40,078 bases of DNA, from NCBI GenBank assembly GCA_030649835.1, contig JAUSES010000004.1:1-40078 (forward strand), read 5' to 3'. Of the stretch, positions 23,876 to 31,270 are shown in pieces. Positions within the stretch are counted from its first letter, which is position 1. The number at the start of each line of letters is the position of its first letter. Below the pieces are notes generated by a model. It did not search any database. It saw nothing but the letters and a program-made list of their open reading frames with translations, and was not told the origin of the DNA. The position numbers were made by a program, and so were the translations under genes. This DNA is from a bacterium. Its GTDB lineage: Bacteria; Patescibacteriota; Minisyncoccia; Phycocordibacterales; UBA1550.

Positions 23876-25114
23876 CTAAATATGACGAAGCTTGCTGTCC
23901 TCTCCTATTCCACATTCGCATATAATTTTTTGATAGTACTCAATGCACTTTTTGCTTGAGGAGTCCCAGGTGACTTTCTTTACCTCCTCCCTACTATTAC
24001 CCCAAAGCGTCTGCCAGAGGGAGCGATGCGATATAACACCAAGGATTTTGTTTGCCATGTCTTCGGTATCCCAAAAGTCAGTCTTGAGTGCGTGGGTTAG
24101 CACTTCAGAAACGCCAGACTGTTTTGAAATGAGCACGGGAGCGCCAGAAATAATCGACTCAAGTGGCGTAATACCAAATGGTTCTGATACTGAGGGCATC
24201 ACAAAAAGATCGGCAATACGATATATGGCATTCAAATCATCCCCACGGAGAAAGCCCACAAAAATAACGTGGTCAGAAATGCCAAGTGATGCGGCTTCAA
24301 GCATCATTTGCCTTTCCATGTCACCTGAGCCTGCCACAAGAAAAAGTACATTTGATTTCACCTCAAGTACACGTTTCGCAGCGCGAATAAAATACTCGGG
24401 TCCCTTCTGAATAGTGATACGACCTGCAAAAAGAACAATTTTCTGTCCCGCTTTTTTGAGCTCAGAAAGTTTGTTGGGGATATTTGCATAGTCGCACTCA
24501 TCAATACCATTGTGTACCACCTCAATTTTCCACTCGGGGATACCATAATGCTGAACAATTTTTTGTTTTGTAAAATTCGAAACCGCAATGATGCCATCGG
24601 CGTAATTCATCGCATCACGCTCAATATTGTAAACATCCTGATTCACTCCCTGCCCGCCCGTGCGGTCAAACTCTGTAGCGTGCATGTGGAGAATGAGCGG
24701 TTTCCCCGAAACTTTCTTTGCTTCTACGCCAGCAAGAAAGGAGAGCCAATCATGTGCGTGAATGACATCAAACTTTTCTTTCTTTGCGATATCGCGCGCA
24801 CGGAGGGCATAGCGACGTACCTCTTGCATGAGTGTGCTTCCGTATATATCGGAGATAGTTTTATCACGTTCATGAAGATAACCCTTGGATGTAACGTATG
24901 GCCTGAGGGGTGTTTCTATTTCTAGAAATTTTACCTTGCGTGTATCAGCAAAAAGGATGTTCATGAAGCTGGCAGACACCCCGACCTTTTTAGGGAGGAC
25001 AAAAAGTACGTCAATTTTTCTATTTGCAAGCGCGCGGGTAAGTCCAAAACACGCAGTGCCGAGGCCACCGCTGTTATGAGGAGGAAATTCCCATCCGAAC
25101 ATAAGTACGCGCAT
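23876..25114 (-). CDS. GT4-family glycosyltransferase (glycogen-synthase-like)
   Basis: 412 residues, GT-B fold. The N-terminal donor/acceptor motif MRVLMFGWEFPPHNSGGLGTAC has the KxGGL-like loop of glycogen synthases (with Ser before GGL). FDVIHAHDWLSFLAGV lies in the first Rossmann domain, and the C-terminal nucleotide-sugar site shows FAGRITIQKGPEYFIRA and MPSVSEPFGITPLES with the E-x7-E motif. It could elongate an alpha-1,4-glucan from ADP- or UDP-glucose; the donor cannot be read from sequence. TACAAT lies 23 nt before the ATG, giving a short leader. With GH57 and GH15 it suggests an alpha-glucan cycle. Confidence 0.9.
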   Translation of the reverse strand: MRVLMFGWEFPPHNSGGLGTACFGLTRALANRKIDVLFVLPKKVGVSASFMNILFADTRKVKFLEIETPLRPYVTSKGYLHERDKTISDIYGSTLMQEVRRYALRARDIAKKEKFDVIHAHDWLSFLAGVEAKKVSGKPLILHMHATEFDRTGGQGVNQDVYNIERDAMNYADGIIAVSNFTKQKIVQHYGIPEWKIEVVHNGIDECDYANIPNKLSELKKAGQKIVLFAGRITIQKGPEYFIRAAKRVLEVKSNVLFLVAGSGDMERQMMLEAASLGISDHVIFVGFLRGDDLNAIYRIADLFVMPSVSEPFGITPLESIISGAPVLISKQSGVSEVLTHALKTDFWDTEDMANKILGVISHRSLWQTLWGNSREEVKKVTWDSSSKKCIEYYQKIICECGIGEDSKLRHI

Positions 25115-25277
25115 ATTTTTGTAAAGGTAACCTGATCATTGTATCACATACAAACAAGGATTCAGTTGTGAAGTTGTGGATAATTGTTTAAATTTACTTT
25201 TTTATACTAAAAAAGAGGCACATGGAGCAGAACCTGAGGCGATTATTAAGAGGCACGTCTAAAATTGCCGTAGTATC

Positions 25278-25314
25278 ATAAAAAAGGAACGCCACATGTA
25301 TTACCATGCGGCGT
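25278..25314 (-). terminator. Terminator of the 25319 gene
   Basis: On the minus strand AACGCCGCATG pairs with CATGTGGCGTT and is followed by CCTTTTTTAT. Confidence 0.88.
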
Positions 25315-25318
25315 TTAT

Positions 25319-25567
25319 TCATTCCAATACTTCTGCATAGCATACTAGGTCTTGTAAAAAAACCCCGCCAAAATTACACACTGCTTCATCATTTGGAGCT
25401 GGGGCTTTATGTACTGACACGAAGTACCCTCTGTTTATATCCTCGAGCACTGTCACATGACGTGCACCACATTTTGGACACTCCTCGAGGGACCGATTTT
25501 CACCAAGCAGGAAAAGCTTTAAAACACTTTCATCTTTGAGTGGCAACACAATTGGGATGCTACACAT
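25319..25567 (-). CDS. Small protein with a CxxC knuckle (82 aa)
   Basis: The N-terminal part (MCSIPIVLPLKDESVLKLF) is followed by LEECPKCGARHVTVLEDINRG, a single CPxCG zinc-knuckle-like turn, and a C-terminal part with two further Cys (VCNFGG, LVCYAEVLE) that could complete a metal site. GGAGG six bases before the ATG is a strong Shine-Dalgarno sequence, in contrast to most genes here. It is flanked by terminators, so monocistronic. No family is recognised; a small metal-binding adaptor is possible. Confidence 0.65.
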   Translation of the reverse strand: MCSIPIVLPLKDESVLKLFLLGENRSLEECPKCGARHVTVLEDINRGYFVSVHKAPAPNDEAVCNFGGVFLQDLVCYAEVLE

Positions 25568-25727
25568 TAGGAACCTCCTCGAAATTTACATTGTGAAAAG
25601 TACTGTTTGTTCCTCTAGAGAGTATCACAAAAGGTACCCCCTTGTCAAGCATATTCTTTTAGTGTAGACTGCAGAAATTATGGACCCCGTTAGAGTCGAC
25701 GGTGCACTTATTAGAAAATAGATAAAA

Positions 25728-26495
25728 ATGAAACCTCAAAAATATATTAAAAAAGAAGCCTCAAAGGAGCAGAGACAAGAGCGACCTGTCTCTAGCGGGG
25801 CGAGCTCACTAGAATTTCCTGTCCGTCTCAACCGTTACCTTGCCCACAAGGGGTTTTCTACACGCCGTGGCGCAGATGAGCTCATTACAAAAGGTTTGGT
25901 GAAAATAAACGGCAAAGTTGCTGTGCTTGGCGATAAGGTTGAAGTTTCAGAAAAAGTTATCGCAAAGATTGAGGGTTCGTATCGATATCTCGCCTATTAC
26001 AAACCTCGTGGCGTTTCCACCGACACACAAACAGAAGGCGAAAGTATCAAGTCCTCACTCCCTGCTCTCCGCGGCCTCTTCCCTCTTGGGCGCCTCGACA
26101 AGGACTCCGAAGGCCTCGTTATCCTCACAAACGACGGCCGTCTCACCGACCGCGTACTTTCTCCAGACCGCGTGCATGAAAAAGAATATTTGGTAAAGGT
26201 AGACAAAAAAATTACCGACACATTTATCCGCCACCTAGAGCGCGGTATTCTGATAGAAACATACAAGACCAAGCCATCAAAAGCACGCCGAGCAGGAGAA
26301 ACTCTTTTCCGTATTGTGCTTACCGAAGGGAAAAAGCATCAGATTCGCCGTATGTGCGCTGCCGAAGGCTACCAAGTCCTTGAGCTCAAACGTCTCCGCA
26401 TTATGAACATCAAGCTCGGCGACCTCAAAGAAGGCGCCTATGAGGAGATCGCAACCACTGACCTTGCAGAACTCAAAAAGAACATTGGACTCTAG
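25728..26495 (+). CDS. 16S/23S rRNA pseudouridine synthase (RsuA/RluB/RluE/RluF family)
   Basis: 255 residues. A Lys-rich N-terminal extension of about 35 residues precedes the S4 RNA-binding domain (VRLNRYLAHKGFSTRRGADEL, GLVKINGKVA). The catalytic domain carries the nucleophile Asp in FPLGRLDKDSEGLVILTNDG, with HEKEYLVKVD and EGKKHQIRRMCAAEGYQVLELKR. It converts specific uridines in rRNA to pseudouridine; which rRNA site cannot be settled by eye. The tail-to-tail stop codon overlaps that of the 26492 gene on the other strand (CTAG). Confidence 0.93.
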   Translation: MKPQKYIKKEASKEQRQERPVSSGASSLEFPVRLNRYLAHKGFSTRRGADELITKGLVKINGKVAVLGDKVEVSEKVIAKIEGSYRYLAYYKPRGVSTDTQTEGESIKSSLPALRGLFPLGRLDKDSEGLVILTNDGRLTDRVLSPDRVHEKEYLVKVDKKITDTFIRHLERGILIETYKTKPSKARRAGETLFRIVLTEGKKHQIRRMCAAEGYQVLELKRLRIMNIKLGDLKEGAYEEIATTDLAELKKNIGL

Positions 26496-27073
26496 TTTAG
26501 CGAAGAGATTGTATTAAGTGAGGCCGAATCAATAAGAGAATCCTTGTTTAACAAATTCACTAATGTTTTCATTTGATTGAGTGAAAGATTTCCTCCAATT
26601 CTAACTTGGTACTTATCCATATCAGCTAAACAGCCGACCATCACACCGTTGATTGAATTTATTTTTGCATTCACCGTGCTTCTTAATGTTCCGTTTTTAA
26701 AAATCATCAAAATTTGATCACTCACAATCTTCGTCCCTGTCTCGGGGTCTGTTATAACTTTTGCTTGGTTTAGTGGTGCCACTGTCCCAATTCCATCTTT
26801 CCCAACACAGAGATCGACACTATCAGTGGTGTTGATTTTTATGCCAGCACTACGAGTTATGCTTGTCTGAAAAGTGGGAGCAACTGTACTGGTTGACACA
26901 GCAGTCTTGTTTTGTGGAATAAGCAGAGTAGGTTCATTAGTAGTTGTGGCGAGCAATGCTTCAGTGCTAGCAGTCCTTGCAAAATCAGATTTCAGCTGAA
27001 AATACGCCCAGCCTAGTCTGCCTAAAACAGCGACGAGGATAATTCCGATTATGATAAATATGATTTTTTTCAT
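26492..27073 (-). CDS. Membrane-anchored exported protein with a subtilase-propeptide-like domain
   Basis: 193 residues. One N-terminal membrane helix (IIFIIIGIILVAVLGRLGWAY) is followed by a Thr/Ser-rich linker (about 35-75) and a C-terminal domain. That domain (ILMIFKNGT, ...INSINGVMVGCL..., YQVRI, then a helix and DSASLNTI) follows the pattern of Inhibitor_I9/fervidolysin-type propeptides, which chaperone or inhibit subtilases. No protease domain is fused or adjacent, so it may act in trans; this is an inference from pattern. It is co-directional with the Nudix gene upstream (27100), 26 bp away. Confidence 0.65.
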   Translation of the reverse strand: MKKIIFIIIGIILVAVLGRLGWAYFQLKSDFARTASTEALLATTTNEPTLLIPQNKTAVSTSTVAPTFQTSITRSAGIKINTTDSVDLCVGKDGIGTVAPLNQAKVITDPETGTKIVSDQILMIFKNGTLRSTVNAKINSINGVMVGCLADMDKYQVRIGGNLSLNQMKTLVNLLNKDSLIDSASLNTISSLN

Positions 27074-27099
27074 TAAATTTTGTTAGATATACTATAGCA

Positions 27100-27513
27100 C
27101 TAAAACCCATCACTCGCCCATGATTTATTTTGTAAAATTGCATCACGGAGGGACACAGGAAAAACAACAGCATCACGGAGCTCGTCACGCGTGAGCCATA
27201 CAAATTCCAAATGCTCTTCCTTGCTTATGCAGTCACCTTTATTTATTAATGCGACTTCAAATACGAGGTTGATCTCATGCGTAGTCGCTCCTTTGTATTC
27301 ATATTTATTTTCGCTCGCACCTAAAAATCGCTTTACCTCACTTTTTTCGCCAAGTTCTTCTTCTATTTCACGCACGAGCGCATCTCCCGCGCTTTCGCCA
27401 TCTTCTATGTGACCACCAGGGAAAAAATAATTTTCTCGCCCCTTTCCTCGGCAAAGCAAAAACTTTCCATCTTCCTCTATAACCCCACGCGCAATGCATT
27501 CGATGGTACTCAT
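27100..27513 (-). CDS. Nudix hydrolase
   Basis: 137 residues. A complete Nudix box, GHIEDGESAGDALVREIEEELGE, binds the metal that cleaves nucleoside diphosphate-X substrates; the preceding FLLCRGKGRENYFFPGG is the usual strand. Substrate is unknown (housecleaning or a decapping-like role cannot be told apart). Its ATG overlaps the stop of dgkA in ATGA, implying translational coupling. Confidence 0.92.
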   Translation of the reverse strand: MSTIECIARGVIEEDGKFLLCRGKGRENYFFPGGHIEDGESAGDALVREIEEELGEKSEVKRFLGASENKYEYKGATTHEINLVFEVALINKGDCISKEEHLEFVWLTRDELRDAVVFPVSLRDAILQNKSWASDGF

Positions 27514-27854
27514 AGATGATTAGTAAAAACCATTACACCAATAGCCACGGACACCACCGACACCACAAATACAAACCCAGCCATCATATCTTTTATTTTA
27601 CCAATAACGGGGTCCATACTCGGCTCTATCTTATTGCACGTGTCCTCCACTGCGGTATTTAGAATTTCAGAAGACAGCACTGCTCCAATACAGACCAAAA
27701 CAAAAGCCCATTCAAGTTTTGTAAAACCTAAATAAATACCTCCACCGACCACAAGTAGTGCGATCACAGACTCAATACGAAAATTTACCTCCTCGCGCCA
27801 CACTGCGCTTATGCCACTCATTGCAAACCCAAAGCTTTTTATTAATTTAGTCAT
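27510..27854 (-). CDS. dgkA: Diacylglycerol/undecaprenol kinase
   Basis: 114 residues with three membrane helices. The DgkA signature is SSEILNTAVEDTCNKIEPSMDPVIGKIKDM, with Glu residues that bind Mg-ATP and the conserved Asp replaced in a slightly different context. In Gram-positive-like cells the enzyme phosphorylates undecaprenol to regenerate the wall carrier lipid, which fits ddl, alr and ftsQ nearby. TATACT lies 7 nt before the ATG. First gene of a dgkA-Nudix transcript that may extend to 26492. Confidence 0.93.
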   Translation of the reverse strand: MTKLIKSFGFAMSGISAVWREEVNFRIESVIALLVVGGGIYLGFTKLEWAFVLVCIGAVLSSEILNTAVEDTCNKIEPSMDPVIGKIKDMMAGFVFVVSVVSVAIGVMVFTNHL

Positions 27855-27861
27855 TGTGCTA

Positions 27862-27867
27862 AGTATA
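27862..27867 (-). promoter_or_regulatory. -10 box of dgkA, leaderless spacing
   Basis: TATACT ends 7 nt before the ATG. Confidence 0.6.
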
Positions 27868-27871
27868 ACAG

Positions 27872-28000
27872 ACTTTTAATTGAAAACTACCGTATCTTTA
27901 CATCGTCTTTGCGAGTACTCGAAGCAATCTAGGGTTGCTTGTAATAAACTCTGGATTGCTTCGCTTTGCTCGCAAAGACGTACAACCGGAGTTTTATAAT
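27872..28000. mobile_element. Palindromic repeat family 1, copy R3 (divergent, about 129 bp)
   Basis: The inner arms ATCGTCTTTGCGAG and CTCGCAAAGACG and the CTGGATTGCTTCGC segment are retained; the outer termini are decayed (ACTTTTAATTGAAAACT, AGTTTTATAAT). Confidence 0.75.
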
Positions 28001-28022
28001 AAGAAGAACCGAAGAAAAAAAG

Positions 28023-28412
28023 TCATACTTGCCTTGCTTCCCACTTTGCAACTTCTCCCTCACTCATGCCAAGATAGTGCGCGACCTCATGAAATACAGT
28101 ATCACGTACCATATCTCTAACTTTTTCAAAATCACCACCAGCACTTCTCTCTGTCGGTCCCTGAAAAATAGTGATTACGTCGGGGAGTACCATACCCACA
28201 CCATAGTTGTCGCCTCTTTGGGTAAGGGGGACTCCTTTATATAGACCAAGCAAATCCTGTCCAGCAAGTAGATGGTTTTCTTTGCGTGTCTCTGGAGATG
28301 TCTCATCCTCAACGATGAATACCACGTTCCTTATTTTATCGTGGAACTGTCCCGGAACCTTTGCCAAACCATCTATGACCATTTGCTCAAACTCTTCGCG
28401 TGGAACTATCAT
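28023..28412 (-). CDS. Zincin-like metallopeptidase family protein
   Basis: 129 residues. The zinc motif HEVAHYLGMSE (HExxH plus a downstream acidic residue) lies near the C-terminus, preceded by DVITIFQGP and RDMVRDTVF as in the small metallopeptidase family COG3824/PF06262. No signal peptide, so cytosolic. Substrates of the family are not established. Its ATG overlaps the bcp stop codon by four bases, so it is translated with bcp. Confidence 0.88.
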   Translation of the reverse strand: MIVPREEFEQMVIDGLAKVPGQFHDKIRNVVFIVEDETSPETRKENHLLAGQDLLGLYKGVPLTQRGDNYGVGMVLPDVITIFQGPTERSAGGDFEKVRDMVRDTVFHEVAHYLGMSEGEVAKWEARQV

Positions 28413-28882
28413 TTTGAAATCAGTAGTGTCACAAAATCAAGTACCTCCTCTCCGTGTCCTTCTGGTTTTACTTTTTTCCAAATGTGCACCACTTTTCCTT
28501 TTGGGTCAATTAAAAATGTCGTTCGTGACACACCCATATATTTTTTCCCCATAAACGACTGCTCTCCCCAAACACCAAGCGCCGTGAGTAACTCACGCTT
28601 CGTATCTGCCCAGAGTGGAAACTGTAGCTCGTGATGCTCGGCAAATTTACGATGAGAGTCTTCATCATCAGGGCTAATACCTACCACTAAAACTCCGAGC
28701 GCCTCAAACTCCCCATACACATCGCGAATACTGCACGCCTCCTTCACGCACCCCGGAGTTTCATCTTTTGGATACGCGTACAAAACTACATAGGAACCAA
28801 GTAGTTTACGCAAAGAAACAGACGCCCCGTCTTGGTCAAAAACAGAAATATCAAGTGGTGCTTTTTCTCCAGTTTTAATCAT
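28409..28882 (-). CDS. bcp: Thioredoxin-dependent peroxiredoxin, Bcp/PrxQ type
   Basis: 157 residues. Peroxidatic and resolving Cys sit five residues apart in PKDETPGCVKEACSIRD, the atypical PrxQ arrangement; GVSRTTFLIDPKGKVVHIW completes the thioredoxin fold. Reduces peroxides using thioredoxin. TATAAT ends 6 nt before the ATG and overlaps the stop codon of the GIY-YIG gene, so bcp has its own promoter besides any read-through. Confidence 0.95.
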   Translation of the reverse strand: MIKTGEKAPLDISVFDQDGASVSLRKLLGSYVVLYAYPKDETPGCVKEACSIRDVYGEFEALGVLVVGISPDDEDSHRKFAEHHELQFPLWADTKRELLTALGVWGEQSFMGKKYMGVSRTTFLIDPKGKVVHIWKKVKPEGHGEEVLDFVTLLISK

Positions 28883-28888
28883 ACAGTC

Positions 28889-28894
28889 ATTATA
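28889..28894 (-). promoter_or_regulatory. -10 box of bcp inside the end of the GIY-YIG gene
   Basis: TATAAT ends 6 nt before the bcp ATG; its first bases are the stop codon TAA of the upstream gene. Confidence 0.6.
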
Positions 28895-29144
28895 CCACTT
28901 GCGAGTTTAAAAACGCTAGCTTCTCTTCTCTGGACCACCTTTTAAATTCCGCCTCACGGGCGCGTGCCGTTGCGAAGTCAGGAACTTCTTCAGAATATTT
29001 CAAAACTACGGGTCGGCGGATTTTTGTATAGTGGGCACCACTTTTTAGGTTATTGTGTCTGTGAAGTCGTTTTTTGAGATCATTTGTGCTCCCCGAATAA
29101 AAAGTACCGTCAGCGCATTCGAGAATATATACAAAATAGGGCAT
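28890..29144 (-). CDS. GIY-YIG nuclease family protein (YhbQ-like)
   Basis: 84 residues, a single GIY-YIG domain: YFVYILECADGTFYSGSTNDLKKRLHRHN with the YVYIL/YTG-type motif (here YSG), the catalytic Arg in KKRLHRH, and a C-terminal Glu (REAEFKRWSREEK). Such stand-alone domains are abundant in CPR genomes and are annotated as putative endonucleases; the biological role is not settled. It is the first gene of a set with bcp and the zincin gene, with seven bases before bcp. Confidence 0.92.
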   Translation of the reverse strand: MPYFVYILECADGTFYSGSTNDLKKRLHRHNNLKSGAHYTKIRRPVVLKYSEEVPDFATARAREAEFKRWSREEKLAFLNSQVV

Positions 29145-29157
29145 ATTTTTATTAGAT

Positions 29158-29301
29158 ACTTTGAATTACAAACTGCCAAATTCCTTCATCGTCTTTGCGA
29201 GTCGGTGTTCCGACGTGGCAATCCAGAAATTGTAGCGCAAAATCATGGATTGCTTCACTGCGTTCGCAAAGACGGAAAACAAGGGGTTCATAATTCAAAG
29301 T
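29158..29301. mobile_element. Palindromic repeat family 1, copy R4 (144 bp)
   Basis: Termini ACTTTGAATTACAAACT and TTCATAATTCAAAGT; inner arms TCGTCTTTGCGAG and TTCGCAAAGACGG; the arm next to GTGGCAATCCAG is shared with R1/R6. No 5-bp flanking duplication is evident. Confidence 0.8.
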
Positions 29302-29312
29302 ACATATGCGGA

Positions 29313-30812
29313 TTAATCCAACATCTTATACAGCTTCTCCCATATTGCGTACATTGCGTACGTGTCTAGTCCACAATAAATTTTTAAGTCTTTTGCGATT
29401 TGAGCGCTTACTTCTGGAGGGGTACTCTTGGCGAGCATCTCCCCCCATGCATTTGAAGCTTGACCACCTTCTTTTATACCTAGCTCACTGTATGAAAGCT
29501 CTGGCACGAGTGCAGGTAAAACTTTTTTGATAGACGTGCTCCCGCGAAATTCGGGATGCACATAATGCTGTTTTTTAAACACATCCATTAGGTCATATAG
29601 GAGGCTGTTCACGCGATCCATCGTGGCCCTGTGTTCTGGCAGACGCTCTCCAAGCTCTCTATTAACCCCCGCTTCGAATGATTTGTTCCATGTGATGACA
29701 GTCCCTACGGCGCCAACATGCTCCTCGAGAAGCTCTGCGATGCTTGGCGATGGGTCGCTCATTTCCTCGTGCAGGTACTCCACGTGCTTCATTTCCGTAT
29801 TTGGTTTTTCCAAAATATGCAATGAAAACTGAAATGGAATGCGCTGATACGGGCGATACCCATCAAACAATGGAATTGCGGGAGCGAATGTTTCGTAGTC
29901 AAAAAAATAGAGTGGGAATTTCAAATTTTTTATTTCGTCGCTTATGCCATCAATGTCAATCATTGACTTCTGTCTACGATGCACTGCTATTTGATTTGTC
30001 TGAATATCAGAAAAATCCATGTCTTCGGGCACGTCATCTATTTTAAAAATTTTTGATTCGATCAGTTCTAGCAATTTTTTCTTACTTCCACCGATGCGGG
30101 AAATATCGTGCACAGAGTAATCCGGCACTTCGGGATTTGAATATTTAAATGTAGTACAGTGACGGCTCCTGCCAGTGTAGATGCACTCACAGCCACCTTT
30201 TGGCTCTATTTTCTCCGACAAATATTCACTCGCTGTTTTCATCTGATCCTCCACAAGTGCGAGCCCTGCAAGCACTATTTCTGTCTGGTCTTCAATAAGA
30301 AAAAGTTTTTCTATGTTGAGCGCACCCATGCGAACGTAATCTTTGTTTAGGTGTACAAGAAAGTATCGCCCCACAGGCACATCTGCGCGGGAAAGCACTG
30401 ATGCCTGAAACGTGAGGTCATCAATGTGGTTGTGGTCGGTACCGCTGTCTTTGAGCGAGTTGGTGCCTTTTATTTCGTACAAGTCCCAACTGCTTTCCTC
30501 TTTGTTCCACACGAGCACGTCATTACGGGCAATGAAGCCGTCTTCAATAAATGTCGCCTGAAAAATAGCAGAGGTGCGCTCCTCCATGAGCTCGCGCGTT
30601 TTTTCCACCGCTTCCTCCCCGCGCTCCATAACTTCAACTCCCTGTGGAAAAAGTTTTCTTGCCTCAGCTTCCACCTCATTCCCCTGCTCCATCAAGTTTT
30701 TTTCAAAGGCTGACAATTCAAACTTCTTCAATAGTTCAGGCTTGTGAAGTTTGAGCCACGCATTTTTAGCGCAAAAAACATAATCAAGAAAAATTGTCTT
30801 GGAGATAATCAT
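29313..30812 (-). CDS. DUF2779 protein: RecB-like nuclease plus RNase H-like exonuclease domain
   Basis: 499 residues from the ATG at 30812; the tracked start adds 59 residues across a terminator. The N-terminal half is a PD-(D/E)xK nuclease of RecB/Cas4 type: KTIFLDYVFCAKNAWLK, NDVLVWNKEESSWDLYEIKGTNS with the catalytic Asp and Glu-x-Lys, and Cys residues (GCECIYTGRSRHC) that could hold an Fe-S cluster with the early Cys. The C-terminal half shows LYFFDYETFAPAIPLFDGYRPYQ with an Asp-x-Glu exonuclease motif, TVITWNKSFE and YCGLDTYAMYAIW. A DNA or RNA processing role is probable; partners are unknown. TATAAT lies 13 nt upstream. Confidence 0.88.
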   Translation of the reverse strand: MIISKTIFLDYVFCAKNAWLKLHKPELLKKFELSAFEKNLMEQGNEVEAEARKLFPQGVEVMERGEEAVEKTRELMEERTSAIFQATFIEDGFIARNDVLVWNKEESSWDLYEIKGTNSLKDSGTDHNHIDDLTFQASVLSRADVPVGRYFLVHLNKDYVRMGALNIEKLFLIEDQTEIVLAGLALVEDQMKTASEYLSEKIEPKGGCECIYTGRSRHCTTFKYSNPEVPDYSVHDISRIGGSKKKLLELIESKIFKIDDVPEDMDFSDIQTNQIAVHRRQKSMIDIDGISDEIKNLKFPLYFFDYETFAPAIPLFDGYRPYQRIPFQFSLHILEKPNTEMKHVEYLHEEMSDPSPSIAELLEEHVGAVGTVITWNKSFEAGVNRELGERLPEHRATMDRVNSLLYDLMDVFKKQHYVHPEFRGSTSIKKVLPALVPELSYSELGIKEGGQASNAWGEMLAKSTPPEVSAQIAKDLKIYCGLDTYAMYAIWEKLYKMLD

Positions 30813-30832
30813 TTTGTTTGTCTCATTATAAC

Positions 30833-30858
30833 AAATAAACACCCGAAGGTGTTTATTT
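30833..30858 (-). terminator. Terminator fused to the DUF2779 promoter
   Basis: An 11-bp stem AAATAAACACC / GGTGTTTATTT around a TTCG tetraloop on the minus strand, containing the stop codon of the 30853 gene. The -10 box TATAAT of the DUF2779 gene follows within two bases. Confidence 0.8.
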
Positions 30859-31089
30859 ATCAGAATCTGAATTCCTTGGCAACCAATCCATGAGTTTCTT
30901 GCGATGTTGGTCAAGGGACCACATGTCACCTTGGGTAAAAAGCGAGGTGTGCGCATCTCTAAATTTTTGTAAAAGCGCAGCGGTGACACGTGGCCAAGTT
31001 GCAGGCATGTTTTTGTTGTAGGATTCCAAAAATTCTGATACGGGGATTAAAACAGGCGCCTCCTTCATGTTTTTCTTAGTTTTTAACAT
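30853..31089 (-). CDS. Small hypothetical protein (78 aa)
   Basis: MLKTKKNMKEAPVLIPVSEF, then a helical region (ESYNKNMPATWPRVTAALLQKFRDAHTSLF) and MWSLDQHRKKLMDWLPR. It looks like a compact helical domain, possibly nucleic-acid binding because of its charge; no family is recognised. TAGTAT ends 6 nt before the ATG, supporting this start. It has its own terminator. Confidence 0.7.
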   Translation of the reverse strand: MLKTKKNMKEAPVLIPVSEFLESYNKNMPATWPRVTAALLQKFRDAHTSLFTQGDMWSLDQHRKKLMDWLPRNSDSDK

Positions 31090-31095
31090 TTGTTT

Positions 31096-31101
31096 ATACT
31101 A
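31096..31101 (-). promoter_or_regulatory. -10 box of the 30853 gene
   Basis: TAGTAT ends 6 nt before the ATG. Confidence 0.45.
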
Positions 31102-31188
31102 CCACAAAAAGGCCACTAACGCTAATTTTTATAAGTACCCCTAATATACTAATATCTAAACCCACGGGCACGACCTACTCTACCGAAT

Positions 31189-31263
31189 CGTCTTTGCGAG
31201 TACCCGAAGCAATCCAAGACTAATCACCTACGCTCTGGATTGCTTCGGGTACTCGCAAAGACG
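31189..31263. mobile_element. Palindromic repeat family 1, copy R5 (core hairpin only, 75 bp)
   Basis: A perfect 28-bp inverted repeat begins CGTCTTTGCGAGTACCCGAA; the outer ATTACG termini of the family are missing. It lies eight bases beyond the folD stop codon and could fold into a very stable RNA hairpin there. Confidence 0.85.
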
Positions 31264-31270
31264 ACAAAAA

